The position numbers and the translations under genes are program-made. From Acidobacteriota bacterium (GTDB lineage Bacteria; Acidobacteriota; Thermoanaerobaculia; Multivoradales; J023), in the NCBI GenBank assembly GCA_029263395.1, contig JAJCXO010000030.1, forward strand, positions 62,001 through 126,000: a DNA stretch of 64,000 bases. The letters run 5' to 3'. The notes under the pieces are model-generated. The model was not told the origin of the DNA. It did not search any database and was given only the letters and a program-made list of their open reading frames with translations. This document shows positions 44,379-53,399 of this stretch, one piece after another (position 1 is the stretch's first letter; each line of letters starts with the position of its first letter).

Positions 44379-45761
44379 ATGCGGAACTACGAACTCGTTC
44401 TCTATCGTTGGCCGTATGTCTCCGGGTTGGCGACAAGTGTCCTCACTCTGGGATGGATCATCTCGGCGTGGTCTGCGCTGGCAGCGGAACCCCCACAAAC
44501 GACACCGTCAACAACTGAAGCACCGTCTGCGACTGAAATACCGTCTGTGAGTGAAACATCATCTGCAAGTGAAGCACCGTCAGAAGAGCCCGAGATCCTT
44601 GGCATCGCTGCAGACTTTCTCCCCCTAGCTGCGAACGACTCCGAACGCCACTCGGCAACTCCCGGTACTCGGCTCTATAGCCAAGCCGATCTGACCTCAA
44701 CTATCCTGGCTATGATCGACGTTGCGGTCGAGCTCGAGGTCCTGGCAAGGCACGGACCTTGGGTCGAGGTCCGCTACGCCTCTTGGAAGGGCTGGATCAC
44801 CACCCAAGACCAGCCCGACACGGGTCCCACCGCCACCCGCTCCGATCCCGAGCTTGCCGCTTGGCGACTCGCATTGGCCCGAGACATCCTTGGCCAGGGC
44901 TCGAACTCGGCGTCCCAGCCAGCTCACAAACTCGGCACATTCAATCTCCTGACCGACGTCGAGAACCGTCGCTTGCTGCACTTGCTGGCGAATATCGCCG
45001 ACCATTTGCCGGCGGCCTACAGCGAACGCTTCGGCATCGAACTCGGCCACGGCAACAGCAGCGGTAGCGGCGAGACCGTCATCCTCTTTGCGCGCGAGGA
45101 AGCCTACCGTGCCTACGAGTCGAGAGTACGACCGGAAACGGATCGCGGCACCCTGGGGCATGCTGACCAGGGGCTCGCCGTCCTCTATGTCGGCCGTCAA
45201 GGGCCGGACGACGTTGCCGCCATTCTGGTCCACGAGCTGACCCACGTTCTCAACCGACGACACTTGCGTAAGACCCCGCCCCCCTGGCTCGAAGAAGGCA
45301 TGGCACACGATCTCGCGTTCTGCCAGATCGATGGCCTGGGGCGTCTCGAACTCGCGACGTTGGGCGGCCGCAGCGTGGTGATCGAAGAACACTTTTATCA
45401 ACCCGGCGGCTTCATCGACTTCGACCGCTCGATCCACGTTACCGGCCCCAAGGCCTCATGGGACCTACTCCGCAAGCGGTGGCGCCAGGGCGACACGCTG
45501 TCCCTGGAGCTACTGATAGATCTGGTCAGCCGCGAGTTCTTCGACCCCGACGATCGCCCGCTTCGTTATGACACCAGCACTTTCTTCATCCGCTACTTGC
45601 TCGACAGCGGGGATCGCGAATTGGCCGACCGCTTCCAGGCCTATCTCGCCTCGCTGGCAGACGACAATGCCGAACCTGCAGCCGGCTTGGCCTCTTTCCT
45701 GGCCGAGGATTGGGACACCTTGGAGCAGGGCTTCACCTCTTGGCTCGAGGATGGGAGCTGA
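44379..45761 (+). CDS. secreted SH3b/gluzincin metallopeptidase
   Basis: This is a 460-residue exported protein with signal LATSVLTLGWIISAWSALA, a linker of five 18-bp-type repeats (TEAPSATEIPSVSE), a bacterial SH3 domain (GTRLYSQADLTSTILAMID...GPWVEVRYASWKGWI) and a zinc peptidase domain with HELTHVLNRRH (HExxH, about residue 285) followed by the third-ligand Glu in PPPWLEEGMAHD. The arrangement matches DUF1570-like peptidases. ATG 44379 is used; a TTG at 44373 is in frame. The gene ends exactly where a MITE-like repeat begins. Confidence 0.83.
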   Translation: MRNYELVLYRWPYVSGLATSVLTLGWIISAWSALAAEPPQTTPSTTEAPSATEIPSVSETSSASEAPSEEPEILGIAADFLPLAANDSERHSATPGTRLYSQADLTSTILAMIDVAVELEVLARHGPWVEVRYASWKGWITTQDQPDTGPTATRSDPELAAWRLALARDILGQGSNSASQPAHKLGTFNLLTDVENRRLLHLLANIADHLPAAYSERFGIELGHGNSSGSGETVILFAREEAYRAYESRVRPETDRGTLGHADQGLAVLYVGRQGPDDVAAILVHELTHVLNRRHLRKTPPPWLEEGMAHDLAFCQIDGLGRLELATLGGRSVVIEEHFYQPGGFIDFDRSIHVTGPKASWDLLRKRWRQGDTLSLELLIDLVSREFFDPDDRPLRYDTSTFFIRYLLDSGDRELADRFQAYLASLADDNAEPAAGLASFLAEDWDTLEQGFTSWLEDGS

Positions 45762-45997
45762 CAGCTAGCCTCGATCCCGGCCCGTTTTGCCATTTTCGGC
45801 TCGGTGAGGGAGATCTTGTCGAGCGAGCAAGCAGCGAACGTGTTTGAGCTGCGCACCTGCTCGCATCTCGTGTTGGTTAGCACCAAACAAGACTCAGGCG
45901 CGCTACAGGAGATCCGGCGAGTTTCCGGAGCTGCGGCGCAGCCCACAAGGCCGACCGAGCTCTCGACCTGTTATTGAATGGGCTTTCTAGCCTAGCT
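45762..45997. repeat. MITE-like dispersed repeat, copy 1
   Basis: First of three homologous elements in the window (others at 50687 and 61871), all in the same + orientation and all between convergent genes. Shared blocks include GATCCCG..CGTTTTGCCATTTTC, GAGCGAGCAAGCAGCGA, GTGTTTGAGC and GCTGCGGCGCAGCCCACAA. Ends carry imperfect inverted repeats (AGCTAGCCTCGATCCC against AGCTAGGCTAGAAAGCCC). No convincing gene is inside. Confidence 0.8.
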
Positions 45998-46017
45998 CCC
46001 TATCCGATCCGGCCCCT

Positions 46018-46641
46018 TCAGCGCTTCGGGAAACCTGGATCTTCCTTGACCTCTTCGATTTGGGCGATGTGGCGCTCGGTATGCCCTGACAGGAAGAAAA
46101 GCCAGGTGTAGGCATCAAGGTCCCCAAAGGCAGGATGCGGGCCAACGAAGCTGCGAAGGTCCTGCGCTTCTTTGGCGATCTTGACGGCAGCCGCTCGCTG
46201 GGCCTCGAACGCTTTGAGCATCGCCTTGCGCTTCTTCCAACGTTGAGCGGGGGCCACCACCTCCGGCGCTTTGAACTTCTGACTACGATCGACGATGGCC
46301 TTCATCACCTCATCTTCCTTAGCGGTATCAGACCGATCCACCGCCGGTGACTCGAGAAGTTCGACCACATTCTTGCCGAGCACCTCCTCCACAATCGCCA
46401 GATGTTCGGTGCACTCGGCGATCGACCATTTGTCTTCGGACGGTTTGTAGTTCCACTGCTTCTTGGACAAACCGTCCACCGCGTCGAGTAGGGCTTGCCG
46501 AGTCTTGCCGAGATGCGCGACGAGTCGCTCGCGCTCAGCCTCGGTCAAGGGCTCGGCGACGAGTGTCGACGAAGCGATCGTCATCAACAAGGCGCTGAGG
46601 CACAGAGTCGACCAACGACGTTTTAGAGAGTTAGTTTGCAT
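46018..46641 (-). CDS. exported DinB-superfamily protein
   Basis: This is a 207-residue four-helix DinB/YfiT-like protein. Metal-ligand histidines are present in ECTEHLAIVEEV (about residue 80) and GHTERHIAQIEEV (near the C-terminus), and the DKWSIAECTEHL motif is typical. Unusually it has a signal peptide (RWSTLCLSALLMTIASSTLVA), so it should act in the periplasm, whereas most DinB-fold thiol transferases are cytoplasmic. ATG 46641 has CGGAG at 7-bp spacing. The reaction is unknown. Confidence 0.82.
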   Translation of the reverse strand: MQTNSLKRRWSTLCLSALLMTIASSTLVAEPLTEAERERLVAHLGKTRQALLDAVDGLSKKQWNYKPSEDKWSIAECTEHLAIVEEVLGKNVVELLESPAVDRSDTAKEDEVMKAIVDRSQKFKAPEVVAPAQRWKKRKAMLKAFEAQRAAAVKIAKEAQDLRSFVGPHPAFGDLDAYTWLFFLSGHTERHIAQIEEVKEDPGFPKR

Positions 46642-46842
46642 TGATATCTCCGAGTTGGCAGTTGATTCAGAATGGGTTCCTGACCAAGAGACGAACGAAG
46701 CCAAGCGTAGGGGACACTTCGACCGATATTAGCCATTTCCATCAGCAGTTTAGTCGTTGCACCACCGCCACACGTAAACTTGGATATGAAATCTGCTCGG
46801 GTACGAGCTTCACGACGCTTTCTCTCGACGAGGTTAACCCCA

Positions 46843-47835
46843 ATGCAACGCAACTCGATCATCGCGATTACCGCCGCCGTGCTTATCGCGGCTGCCGGTT
46901 TCTTCATATGGCGCCACATGTCCCAACTCAGCGATCAACTCGGCAACCTCACCCAGCAGGTCGACACCCTGGACGAGAAGTTGGTGACAGCGGAGGGTCG
47001 CGCTACCGAAGCAGAGGGCCGCGCCACGGCAGCGGAGACCCGGGCCGCCGCGGCAGAAGCAGCAAAAATTGAGGCGGCTGAGCGCGCCGAAAACGCATTA
47101 CAGCGCGAGCAGCTCAGCGCTCAACAGGCGCAAGCAGCGGCGGCAGCCCGCAGGCAAGCCGAGCAACGTGAGCAACAAGCTGCGATGGCGCGACAGGAGG
47201 CCGAAGTTCGGGCAGCTGAGGAAGCCGAAGCACGGGCTGTCGCGGAGGCAAAACAGCGTGTCGCTGAAGACGCCAAACTCGAGGCACGGCTCGCTGCGAT
47301 AGCGGCTGAGGAAGAGGCTCGCCAAACGCAGATCAAGGCTGACAAAGTCCGCCAGAAGTTGTTGGACGAACTCAACCGAATGCACAACGCCCTCGGCCGC
47401 ATCGCCAAAACGCGCCGCACCGCCCTCGGTCTGGTAATGACCTTGGACAGTGATCAGATTGAGTTCGACTTCAACAAAGCCAACCTGAGACCAGAGAATC
47501 GGGAAGTCCTGAGTCGGATCGCTGGCGTCCTGCTGACCTTCGACAATTACGCTCTCCAAGTCTACGGCCATACCGACAATATTGGGTCCGAGGAGTACAA
47601 CCTGACGCTGTCTGAGCAACGCGCCAACTCGGTGCGCGATTACTTGGTAGCTACTGGGGTCGAAGCGGGGGTTGTCACCACCAAGGGTCTCGGCCAAGGC
47701 TCTCCCTTGGTAGAGGGTACGGATCCGGTCTCGCGGCAACGCAATCGTCGAGTTGAGCTGGCGATTGTCTTTTCGGAGGGAGACTACGAGGCAATCGCCG
47801 AGGAAGAGGCCCAGGGACCTGCAGAACCCGGTTAA
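46843..47835 (+). CDS. OmpA-family protein with coiled-coil stalk
   Basis: This is a 330-residue protein with an N-terminal anchor (IIAITAAVLIAAAGFFIW), a long Ala/Glu-rich coiled coil (about residues 35-190) and a C-terminal OmpA peptidoglycan-binding domain (DFNKANLRPENREVL, YGHTDNIGSEEYNLTLSEQRANSVRDYL cut as two motifs: YGHTDNIGSEEYN and LSEQRANSVRDYL). It should link membrane and murein. ATG 46843 follows GAGG by 9 bp. The tatD gene starts 9 bp after its stop, so they are probably co-transcribed. Confidence 0.88.
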   Translation: MQRNSIIAITAAVLIAAAGFFIWRHMSQLSDQLGNLTQQVDTLDEKLVTAEGRATEAEGRATAAETRAAAAEAAKIEAAERAENALQREQLSAQQAQAAAAARRQAEQREQQAAMARQEAEVRAAEEAEARAVAEAKQRVAEDAKLEARLAAIAAEEEARQTQIKADKVRQKLLDELNRMHNALGRIAKTRRTALGLVMTLDSDQIEFDFNKANLRPENREVLSRIAGVLLTFDNYALQVYGHTDNIGSEEYNLTLSEQRANSVRDYLVATGVEAGVVTTKGLGQGSPLVEGTDPVSRQRNRRVELAIVFSEGDYEAIAEEEAQGPAEPG

Positions 47836-47844
47836 AGTAGGCGC

Positions 47845-48624
47845 ATGCAAGGACCGATCGACTCTCATTGTCACCTCCAGTCACTCACCGACGACGAACG
47901 CAAGGAGGCTCTCGACGCGGCTCGCGAGCGTGGAGTCTCAGGCTTCCTGGTACCAGCCATTCACTTCGCCGACGCCGATTTCCTGCTCGAGTTTTGCCAC
48001 CAACACGACGACGTATGGTGCGCTCTCGGCAACCACCCCCATTATGCCGAGGAGTGGCAAGACGGTGATCAGCAACGACTGCGATCACTGCTGTCCGACC
48101 CCAAGGCGGTGGCGGTGGGAGAGTGTGGACTCGACTTCTTCTACGACCACTCCCCGCGTGAACAGCAGACCCGAGTGATGCGCGAACAATGGGAGCTGGC
48201 AATCGAGCTTGGACTACCGGTAGTTGTCCACAACCGAGAAAGCAACAACGCCATGCTCGATATCGTTCGCAATCCAGAGATGGCGGATCTCACCGGGGAT
48301 TTCCATTCGTTCGCCGGCGGCCTGGAGATGGCGCGGGAGCTACTCGACCGCGGCTTTTACCTCGGCCTGTCAGGCATGGTGACGTTCCGCAAGGCGGACA
48401 ACGTACGTGAGGTCTTGCCGATTGCCCCCCGCGAGCGACTCCTGGTGGAAACCGACACACCCTACCTAGCGCCAGTACCCTACCGCGGCAAGCCCAACCG
48501 CCCGGCGTTCGTGGTCGAGATTCTGGAGCGCGTGGCGCAGGAATTGGGCGTACCACGTGAGGACGCAATCGACCTCACCAACAAGAACTTCTTCCGTCTG
48601 TTTGCCGGCGCCGCAAACGGATGA
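47845..48624 (+). CDS. tatD: TatD-family metal-dependent deoxyribonuclease
   Basis: This is a 259-residue TIM-barrel metal hydrolase with complete TatD motifs: IDSHCHL (HxH), VGECGLDFFYDHS (Glu), VVVHNRES (His), GDFHSFAGG (His) and VETDTPYLAP (Asp). TatD enzymes are cytoplasmic 3'-5' DNases implicated in DNA quality control. The gene overlaps the next by 4 bp (ATGA), indicating translational coupling. Confidence 0.93.
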   Translation: MQGPIDSHCHLQSLTDDERKEALDAARERGVSGFLVPAIHFADADFLLEFCHQHDDVWCALGNHPHYAEEWQDGDQQRLRSLLSDPKAVAVGECGLDFFYDHSPREQQTRVMREQWELAIELGLPVVVHNRESNNAMLDIVRNPEMADLTGDFHSFAGGLEMARELLDRGFYLGLSGMVTFRKADNVREVLPIAPRERLLVETDTPYLAPVPYRGKPNRPAFVVEILERVAQELGVPREDAIDLTNKNFFRLFAGAANG

Positions 48625-50672
48625 CTCGACCTCCGGATCGAGCGCTCTGGCAGCGACTCGAGCCCACTCTCCGCCTCTATACGCTGAGCGCTTTGGTAGT
48701 GGCACATCCACTGCTGGCGCTACTCGCCAAATATCCCGAGTTCTTCGTCGTCAGAGGCTGGAGCGCCGGCAAAACCTGGTTGCTGGCCGCCGCCTTGATC
48801 GTCATGGTTCCCTTTCCGCTGGTCTTGTTAAGGACCGCGTTGGCCCGTTGGGGGCCAAATCGCCACAATCTGCCAGCGGGTTTCGACCTCGCGGTTGTTA
48901 CCGCAGCAACATCCGTATGGGTGCTGCAGCTGTTGCACGGCTGGAGATCCGATTATCTGGTCGCTGCGCTAGCGATCCTCGGCGCAGTCGTGATGGGCTG
49001 GAGTATCCGACGATTCGATCATGTTCGCAGCTTCCTCACCTTTCTCTCACCGGCGCTGCTGGTCGTCCCGTTGGTCTTCATGCTCGATCCACGAATCACC
49101 CGGCTAGGGAAGACAACACCAGACCTGGCAACTGTCCCTGCGACGCTCGAGCTCACCACCGACGCGCCGATCTTCTTCCTGGTATTCGACGCCCTCTCGG
49201 CCACTGCGCTGATGGATGAGAACCAACTGATCAATCGACGACGTTATCCTCATCTGGCGGCCCTGGCAGATGACGCAACCTGGTTCCCCAACACCTCGAG
49301 CGTCGCACGCTGGACGCTGGAAGCGGTGCCGGCAATCCTGACCGGTAACTTCCCCGAACCCGGGAAGCTTTCCCGCCTAGCTGACCATCCGCGCAATCTC
49401 TTCACGCTGCTCGGGTCTAACTATCGCATCGTCGCCGACGAAGCATCAACCAAACTCTGTCCACCGCAGCTCAATGTCTATCCACGCCCGGAGCCATCGG
49501 ACAGCCTGCCGGCCCTGGTGTCAGACCTCGGCCTCGTCTACTTGCATCGCACCTTACCGCGAGGTTACGCCCGGCGCCTGCCTCGAGTCGACCAAGCCTG
49601 GGGCAACTTCATTGATCCCAAGGGGAGAGTGGATAGCGAAGTTGATCGCTTCTACCGCTTTCTCGACACCTTCCAATCCGACGCCGAGCCAACCCTCCAC
49701 TTCCTGCACGTCGTCTTCCCTCACATGCCCTACCAGTACCTGCCCTCGGGCAAGCTGTTTCGCACCGAGGTTTCGAAGTATTTGCGTCCACTCGGCTCAC
49801 TCGAGGATCGGCGCTCCAGCGAAGAAACCAGGATCTTTCTCTACAAGCGATACCTGCTGCAAGCCGGCCTAGTGGACAAGATGGTCGGCGATCTTGTCGC
49901 CCGGCTGCAAGAGCTCAACCTCTACAACCGCTCCACTGTGATCCTCACAGCCGATCACGGCGGACGCATGGCGGCCATCAACTACCTCGATGACATCTTC
50001 TTCGTGCCGTTGCTGATCAAGCGCCCTCACCAGGGCCACGGAGAGGTTGACCGTCAGCCGGTGAGCACCCTCGATCTCTTGCCATCACTCTTCGATCTTC
50101 TCGGCGCGGAGCCGATGAATTCGGCCGATCGCCTACAGCGTTCGTTTCTGTCCCCCGGCTACCAGCCACCCCTCCAGCTATACCAGAACAAGCAGCGGGT
50201 GCCGTTCGATCTTGGCCTCCACACCAGCAAACTAGATCTCGTCGCCTGGAAGCTCGAGCACTTCGGCAACGGTGAAGATCCCCGCTCTCTTTACCGTGCC
50301 GGCGGCCCACGCCCAGACCTCCTCGATCTCCGGCCTGAAGACCTCGATCTCCGTGACGAGCCCCGGCTGAGGGTGACCCTCGATCTCGGCGGCCCGTCGA
50401 TTCCCTACGATCCAACATCGAGCTTCGCCCCCGCCTTGATCTCCGGTAGCTCGAGCTTAGATGGCTATGACCAGCCGTGTTGCGAGTTTGCTCTCAGCGT
50501 CAACGGCACGATCGAAGCCACCATGAGCAGCCGCCCCGACGGACCAAACACGGTTCGCTTCCGCTGCACTATCCCAGAATCGACCCTAAGGGCTGGGCCC
50601 AACGACATCCGGGTGTGGGTCGTCGATCCGAACAATCCGCAACGCCTGCTACGCCCCAACACTGAAAAGTGA
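48621..50672 (+). CDS. integral-membrane sulfatase/LTA-synthase-like transferase
   Basis: This is a 683-residue protein with five N-terminal membrane segments (within residues 20-160) followed by a periplasmic sulfatase-fold domain: FFLVFDALSATALM (metal Asp), NTSSVARWTLEAVPAILTG (nucleophile Thr of the LtaS/EptA kind rather than sulfatase Cys) and LTADHGGRM (metal Asp-His). The Thr nucleophile suggests phosphotransfer to a surface glycan rather than sulfate hydrolysis; this is an inference. It is coupled to tatD by overlap, and the nearby methyltransferase and small membrane protein (minus strand) suggest a glycoconjugate-modifying locus. Confidence 0.85.
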   Translation: MTRPPDRALWQRLEPTLRLYTLSALVVAHPLLALLAKYPEFFVVRGWSAGKTWLLAAALIVMVPFPLVLLRTALARWGPNRHNLPAGFDLAVVTAATSVWVLQLLHGWRSDYLVAALAILGAVVMGWSIRRFDHVRSFLTFLSPALLVVPLVFMLDPRITRLGKTTPDLATVPATLELTTDAPIFFLVFDALSATALMDENQLINRRRYPHLAALADDATWFPNTSSVARWTLEAVPAILTGNFPEPGKLSRLADHPRNLFTLLGSNYRIVADEASTKLCPPQLNVYPRPEPSDSLPALVSDLGLVYLHRTLPRGYARRLPRVDQAWGNFIDPKGRVDSEVDRFYRFLDTFQSDAEPTLHFLHVVFPHMPYQYLPSGKLFRTEVSKYLRPLGSLEDRRSSEETRIFLYKRYLLQAGLVDKMVGDLVARLQELNLYNRSTVILTADHGGRMAAINYLDDIFFVPLLIKRPHQGHGEVDRQPVSTLDLLPSLFDLLGAEPMNSADRLQRSFLSPGYQPPLQLYQNKQRVPFDLGLHTSKLDLVAWKLEHFGNGEDPRSLYRAGGPRPDLLDLRPEDLDLRDEPRLRVTLDLGGPSIPYDPTSSFAPALISGSSSLDGYDQPCCEFALSVNGTIEATMSSRPDGPNTVRFRCTIPESTLRAGPNDIRVWVVDPNNPQRLLRPNTEK

Positions 50673-50686
50673 CCCGGGCCCAATCC

Positions 50687-50902
50687 AACTAGATCCCGCC
50701 CCTTTTTGCAATTTCGGTTCGAGGGAGGGAGGCCTTGTGGAGCGATCAAGCAGCGAGCGTGTTTGAGCCTCGCTCCTGGCGCGGGCTCGTATCAGTTTGC
50801 ACCAGCAGGACTTAGGCATCTCGCAACAGATCCGCCGAGTTCCCGGAGCTGCGGCGCAGCCCACAAGGCCGATCGCGCTCTCGATGCGCTCTTGGATGCA
50901 AT
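50687..50902. repeat. MITE-like dispersed repeat, copy 2
   Basis: Second copy of the element at 45762 and 61871, beginning with AACTAGATCCCG and ending against the stop codon of the convergent methyltransferase gene. The inner inverted repeat is reduced to GCCTTGTGG / CCACAAGGC. The GCTGCGGCGCAGCCCACAA block is conserved exactly. Confidence 0.8.
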
Positions 50903-52306
50903 CTAACTCTGCCGCGGTTGCAAGAGATACAGGTGGCGTAAGCCATCTTGCAGCTCTTTTCTCTCGAGCACCTCGAAGCGCTCTTCGATACGGGCAACGA
51001 CAAACGCGGTCTCGTAGTCATGTACGGCGCCGCCTTTGTTGCGCAACAGGCGCTGGACCATCGGGTCGCTCTCGGTGACAAGCTCGAGCACCAAATTGCC
51101 GCCGAGCTCGGCGAGCCAGTCGAGCACTTCGGTGACGGGCAGGTTGGCAGTGATCACCAGATGATGAATCAGCGCCAAACAGAGCACCAAGTCCGGCTGC
51201 CCCCGCTCGCTCAGGGTACGACGCTCACGCTCCCGCCAGCCGAGCGCCGGTGAAGGGTCTGCGAGCTGGATGCAGAGCGGCAGCACGTTGCTCGGGCCGT
51301 CCGCCATGAGACGTCGATAGAGATGCTCGACGGCCAGGTGATCACCGTCGATGGCAACCACATAGTCGGCATGCTCGGCGACCAAGCAGCTGTAGTCTCC
51401 TGTGTTGCACCCCAAGTCCCAGACCAAGCCTGGACGCAGCCGACGAGCGGCCTCCTCCACAAAGTGATGCTTCTGATCCCGATCCTCCGAGTCATAAGAG
51501 CAAGCCTGGGTGTAAGACGCCCATTCCGACTCACTTCGGCGCCAGCGCAGTCGCCGCACGATCTTTTCCAACCGCTCGACGTTGTGGACGATCATCTGCT
51601 TACGGAAGCCAGCTCCCCGAAGCTCTTGACGGAGGCTATTCACGGCTTCGGTTTTGGCGTGCGCCGCTTGCAGCCGGGCCTGCAAATAGACATCAGTCGC
51701 AACCCCTGGCCGCAATCTGTCCCACCAGCTGAACAGGCGATTGATCTCCTCGGCACCGATGCCGTCCAACGAACCGCGTAGCCAGGGATGGAATCCGACG
51801 TCGAGGTAGGCAGTCAGCAGCAGCGGATAGAGGTATAGCTGGCAGAATTGGAGATAACCCGCCCAGGGATCGCCGTCAATCCAGGTCTCGAAGGAGGCAA
51901 TGTCGATGAAAACCGGGTGCGTGCCCTGCCACTGCACGTTGTAGGACGAGGCGTCCTTGAGGATCATGTCGTCATCAAGAGCCAGCCTGAGCAGTTCGAG
52001 CTGCAACAAAGCAGCATCGCGCAGCATGCCGAAAGACCACTCGTAGGGATAAGAAACGAAGGCTATACGTCGATGCTCGAGGGTTGCTACCCAGCCTTCG
52101 GCGGCAAGCTCCTCCGGCATCTCCACGCGGTGGGTTGCAACCACCTTCCCGGCATCACTCAGGCGCTCGAAAAAAGCGGTTGCGGCGAGCGTTTCCCAAG
52201 CGTCGAGCGCCCGAGGGCTTAGAGCCCGCAGCACCCGATCCCCGGAATAGACAACTCGCCCTTCGCGGTCGCGGAAGGACCCCGCGTCAAACCGGAGGCT
52301 GGTCAT
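50903..52306 (-). CDS. class I SAM-dependent methyltransferase with N-terminal extension
   Basis: This is a 467-residue protein whose C-terminal half is a class I methyltransferase: VWDLGCNTGDYSCLVAEHA (SAM motif I), VVAIDGDHLAVEHLY, and DLVLCLALIHHLVI. The N-terminal 250 residues include YVDxG/SSYNVQWQGTHPVFIDIASF, a motif region seen in NoeA-like methyltransferases linked to polysaccharide loci. ATG 52306 (MTSLRFDAGS) is chosen because the upstream frame overlaps the small membrane gene. The start overlaps that gene by 20 bp, indicating coupling. The acceptor is unknown. Confidence 0.85.
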   Translation of the reverse strand: MTSLRFDAGSFRDREGRVVYSGDRVLRALSPRALDAWETLAATAFFERLSDAGKVVATHRVEMPEELAAEGWVATLEHRRIAFVSYPYEWSFGMLRDAALLQLELLRLALDDDMILKDASSYNVQWQGTHPVFIDIASFETWIDGDPWAGYLQFCQLYLYPLLLTAYLDVGFHPWLRGSLDGIGAEEINRLFSWWDRLRPGVATDVYLQARLQAAHAKTEAVNSLRQELRGAGFRKQMIVHNVERLEKIVRRLRWRRSESEWASYTQACSYDSEDRDQKHHFVEEAARRLRPGLVWDLGCNTGDYSCLVAEHADYVVAIDGDHLAVEHLYRRLMADGPSNVLPLCIQLADPSPALGWRERERRTLSERGQPDLVLCLALIHHLVITANLPVTEVLDWLAELGGNLVLELVTESDPMVQRLLRNKGGAVHDYETAFVVARIEERFEVLERKELQDGLRHLYLLQPRQS

Positions 52307-52499
52307 CCTGCTCTTTTTTGATCCCCAGAAAGCCCAGTAGCTTGCGCCAGTAGAGCTTGACAGCCAACGCGACCCCCGCGGCGCCGCCGAGGAGCAGCTG
52401 AAGAAACATGCTGCCAGAGGCCGGATCGAGATAAGCGTGAGCAGGCACCGCTGACAACAGCAGGATGATCGCAAGTGCAAAAAGATGAGTTTTGTTCAT
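52287..52499 (-). CDS. small YLDPxSGS-type membrane protein
   Basis: This is a 70-residue protein with signal/first helix (LFALAIILLLSAVPAHA), the motif AYLDPASGSMFLQ, a second helix (LLGGAAGVALAVKLYW) and a charged tail (IKKEQDDQ). Proteins with this YLDPGTGS-like pattern often sit beside sulfatase-fold and methyltransferase genes in surface-polysaccharide loci; the function is unknown. It overlaps the start of the methyltransferase gene by 20 bp and is transcribed with it. Confidence 0.78.
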   Translation of the reverse strand: MNKTHLFALAIILLLSAVPAHAYLDPASGSMFLQLLLGGAAGVALAVKLYWRKLLGFLGIKKEQDDQPPV

Positions 52500-52640
52500 G
52501 GCAGCTCGAGATGGACGGTGAATCCTTAGCTTATCACCGGCAGCTCAACGGACGGCGGGTACAAGATCAAACGGCCGACCTTGCCCGGCAACAGCGTGCG
52601 TGGTTCAATAGCGTATCCATTTTAGGTAGAGGAGGCTTCG

Positions 52641-53306
52641 ATGCGGTGGCAGGTTCGTCATTTCATCAATCTGCACAAAGCACTTGTGACGCCTGTCGTT
52701 CTCGGGCTCATGGCCTTCTATGGCGAATGGGGCGAAACGGCTTTCGTTTATCTAGCACTACACGGTAGTTATGCGATCTTGTGGCTGATCAAGGAGGCGA
52801 CGTTTCGCGACCGACGGTTCGAGGAGGAGATCGCCTTCCCAATCGGGGTCTGTTTTGTCTTCCTGCCGCTGGTCAGCTATTGGGTGGCACCGTGGCTCAT
52901 CACCTCACGCCACCTAACAGCGCCGCCGTGGCTACTTGGCCTATCAGTAGCGCTGGTAGTCTTTGGTACCTTCCTGCACTACGTTGGTGATGCTCAGAAG
53001 CATTACGTGCTACACCTGCGGCGCGGGCTGATCACCGACGGCCTGTTCAGCCGCACCCGCAATCCCAACTACCTTGGCGAAATGCTGATCTACGCCGGCT
53101 TCGCTAGCCTGGCACAACACTGGCTGGCCTGGGTGGCGCTGCTGCCCTGGTGGGCTTTCTTCGTTAAGAACATGTTGGCTAAAGACGAGTCCATCTCTCG
53201 TTATCCAGACTTCGCCGCCTACCGCCAACGCTCGGGCTTGCTGGTTCCTCGCGTCTTGCCAACCCGTAAGACACTGAGCTCAGAAACATCCCACGATCCG
53301 GGCTGA
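52641..53306 (+). CDS. integral-membrane ICMT/DUF1295-like methyltransferase or reductase
   Basis: This is a 221-residue protein with about five membrane helices and the C-terminal signature GLFSRTRNPNYLGEMLIYAGF, shared by isoprenylcysteine carboxyl methyltransferases and DUF1295/steroid-reductase-like enzymes, followed by FVKNMLAKDESISRYPDFAAYRQ cut here as DESISRYPDFAAYRQRS. The cofactor (SAM or NADPH) cannot be decided from sequence. Start ATG 52641 follows GGTAGAGGAGGC. Divergent from the small membrane gene. Confidence 0.8.
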   Translation: MRWQVRHFINLHKALVTPVVLGLMAFYGEWGETAFVYLALHGSYAILWLIKEATFRDRRFEEEIAFPIGVCFVFLPLVSYWVAPWLITSRHLTAPPWLLGLSVALVVFGTFLHYVGDAQKHYVLHLRRGLITDGLFSRTRNPNYLGEMLIYAGFASLAQHWLAWVALLPWWAFFVKNMLAKDESISRYPDFAAYRQRSGLLVPRVLPTRKTLSSETSHDPG

Positions 53307-53399
53307 CGATCTCGAGACGCCGCTGGCCCGGCTTGTCGTAGACGGAATCGCAGATCAACCAGCGATGGGATCGGGACCCTGGCTTATCACCCTGCTCGG

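Noticed and set aside
45641-45946. Small minus-strand ORFs (MGCAAAPETRRI-like) inside the MITE-like copies, also near 50649-50864 and 61848-62096
   Set aside because: They align only because the DNA repeat is conserved; frames end differently, start sites are not shared and no domain is visible.
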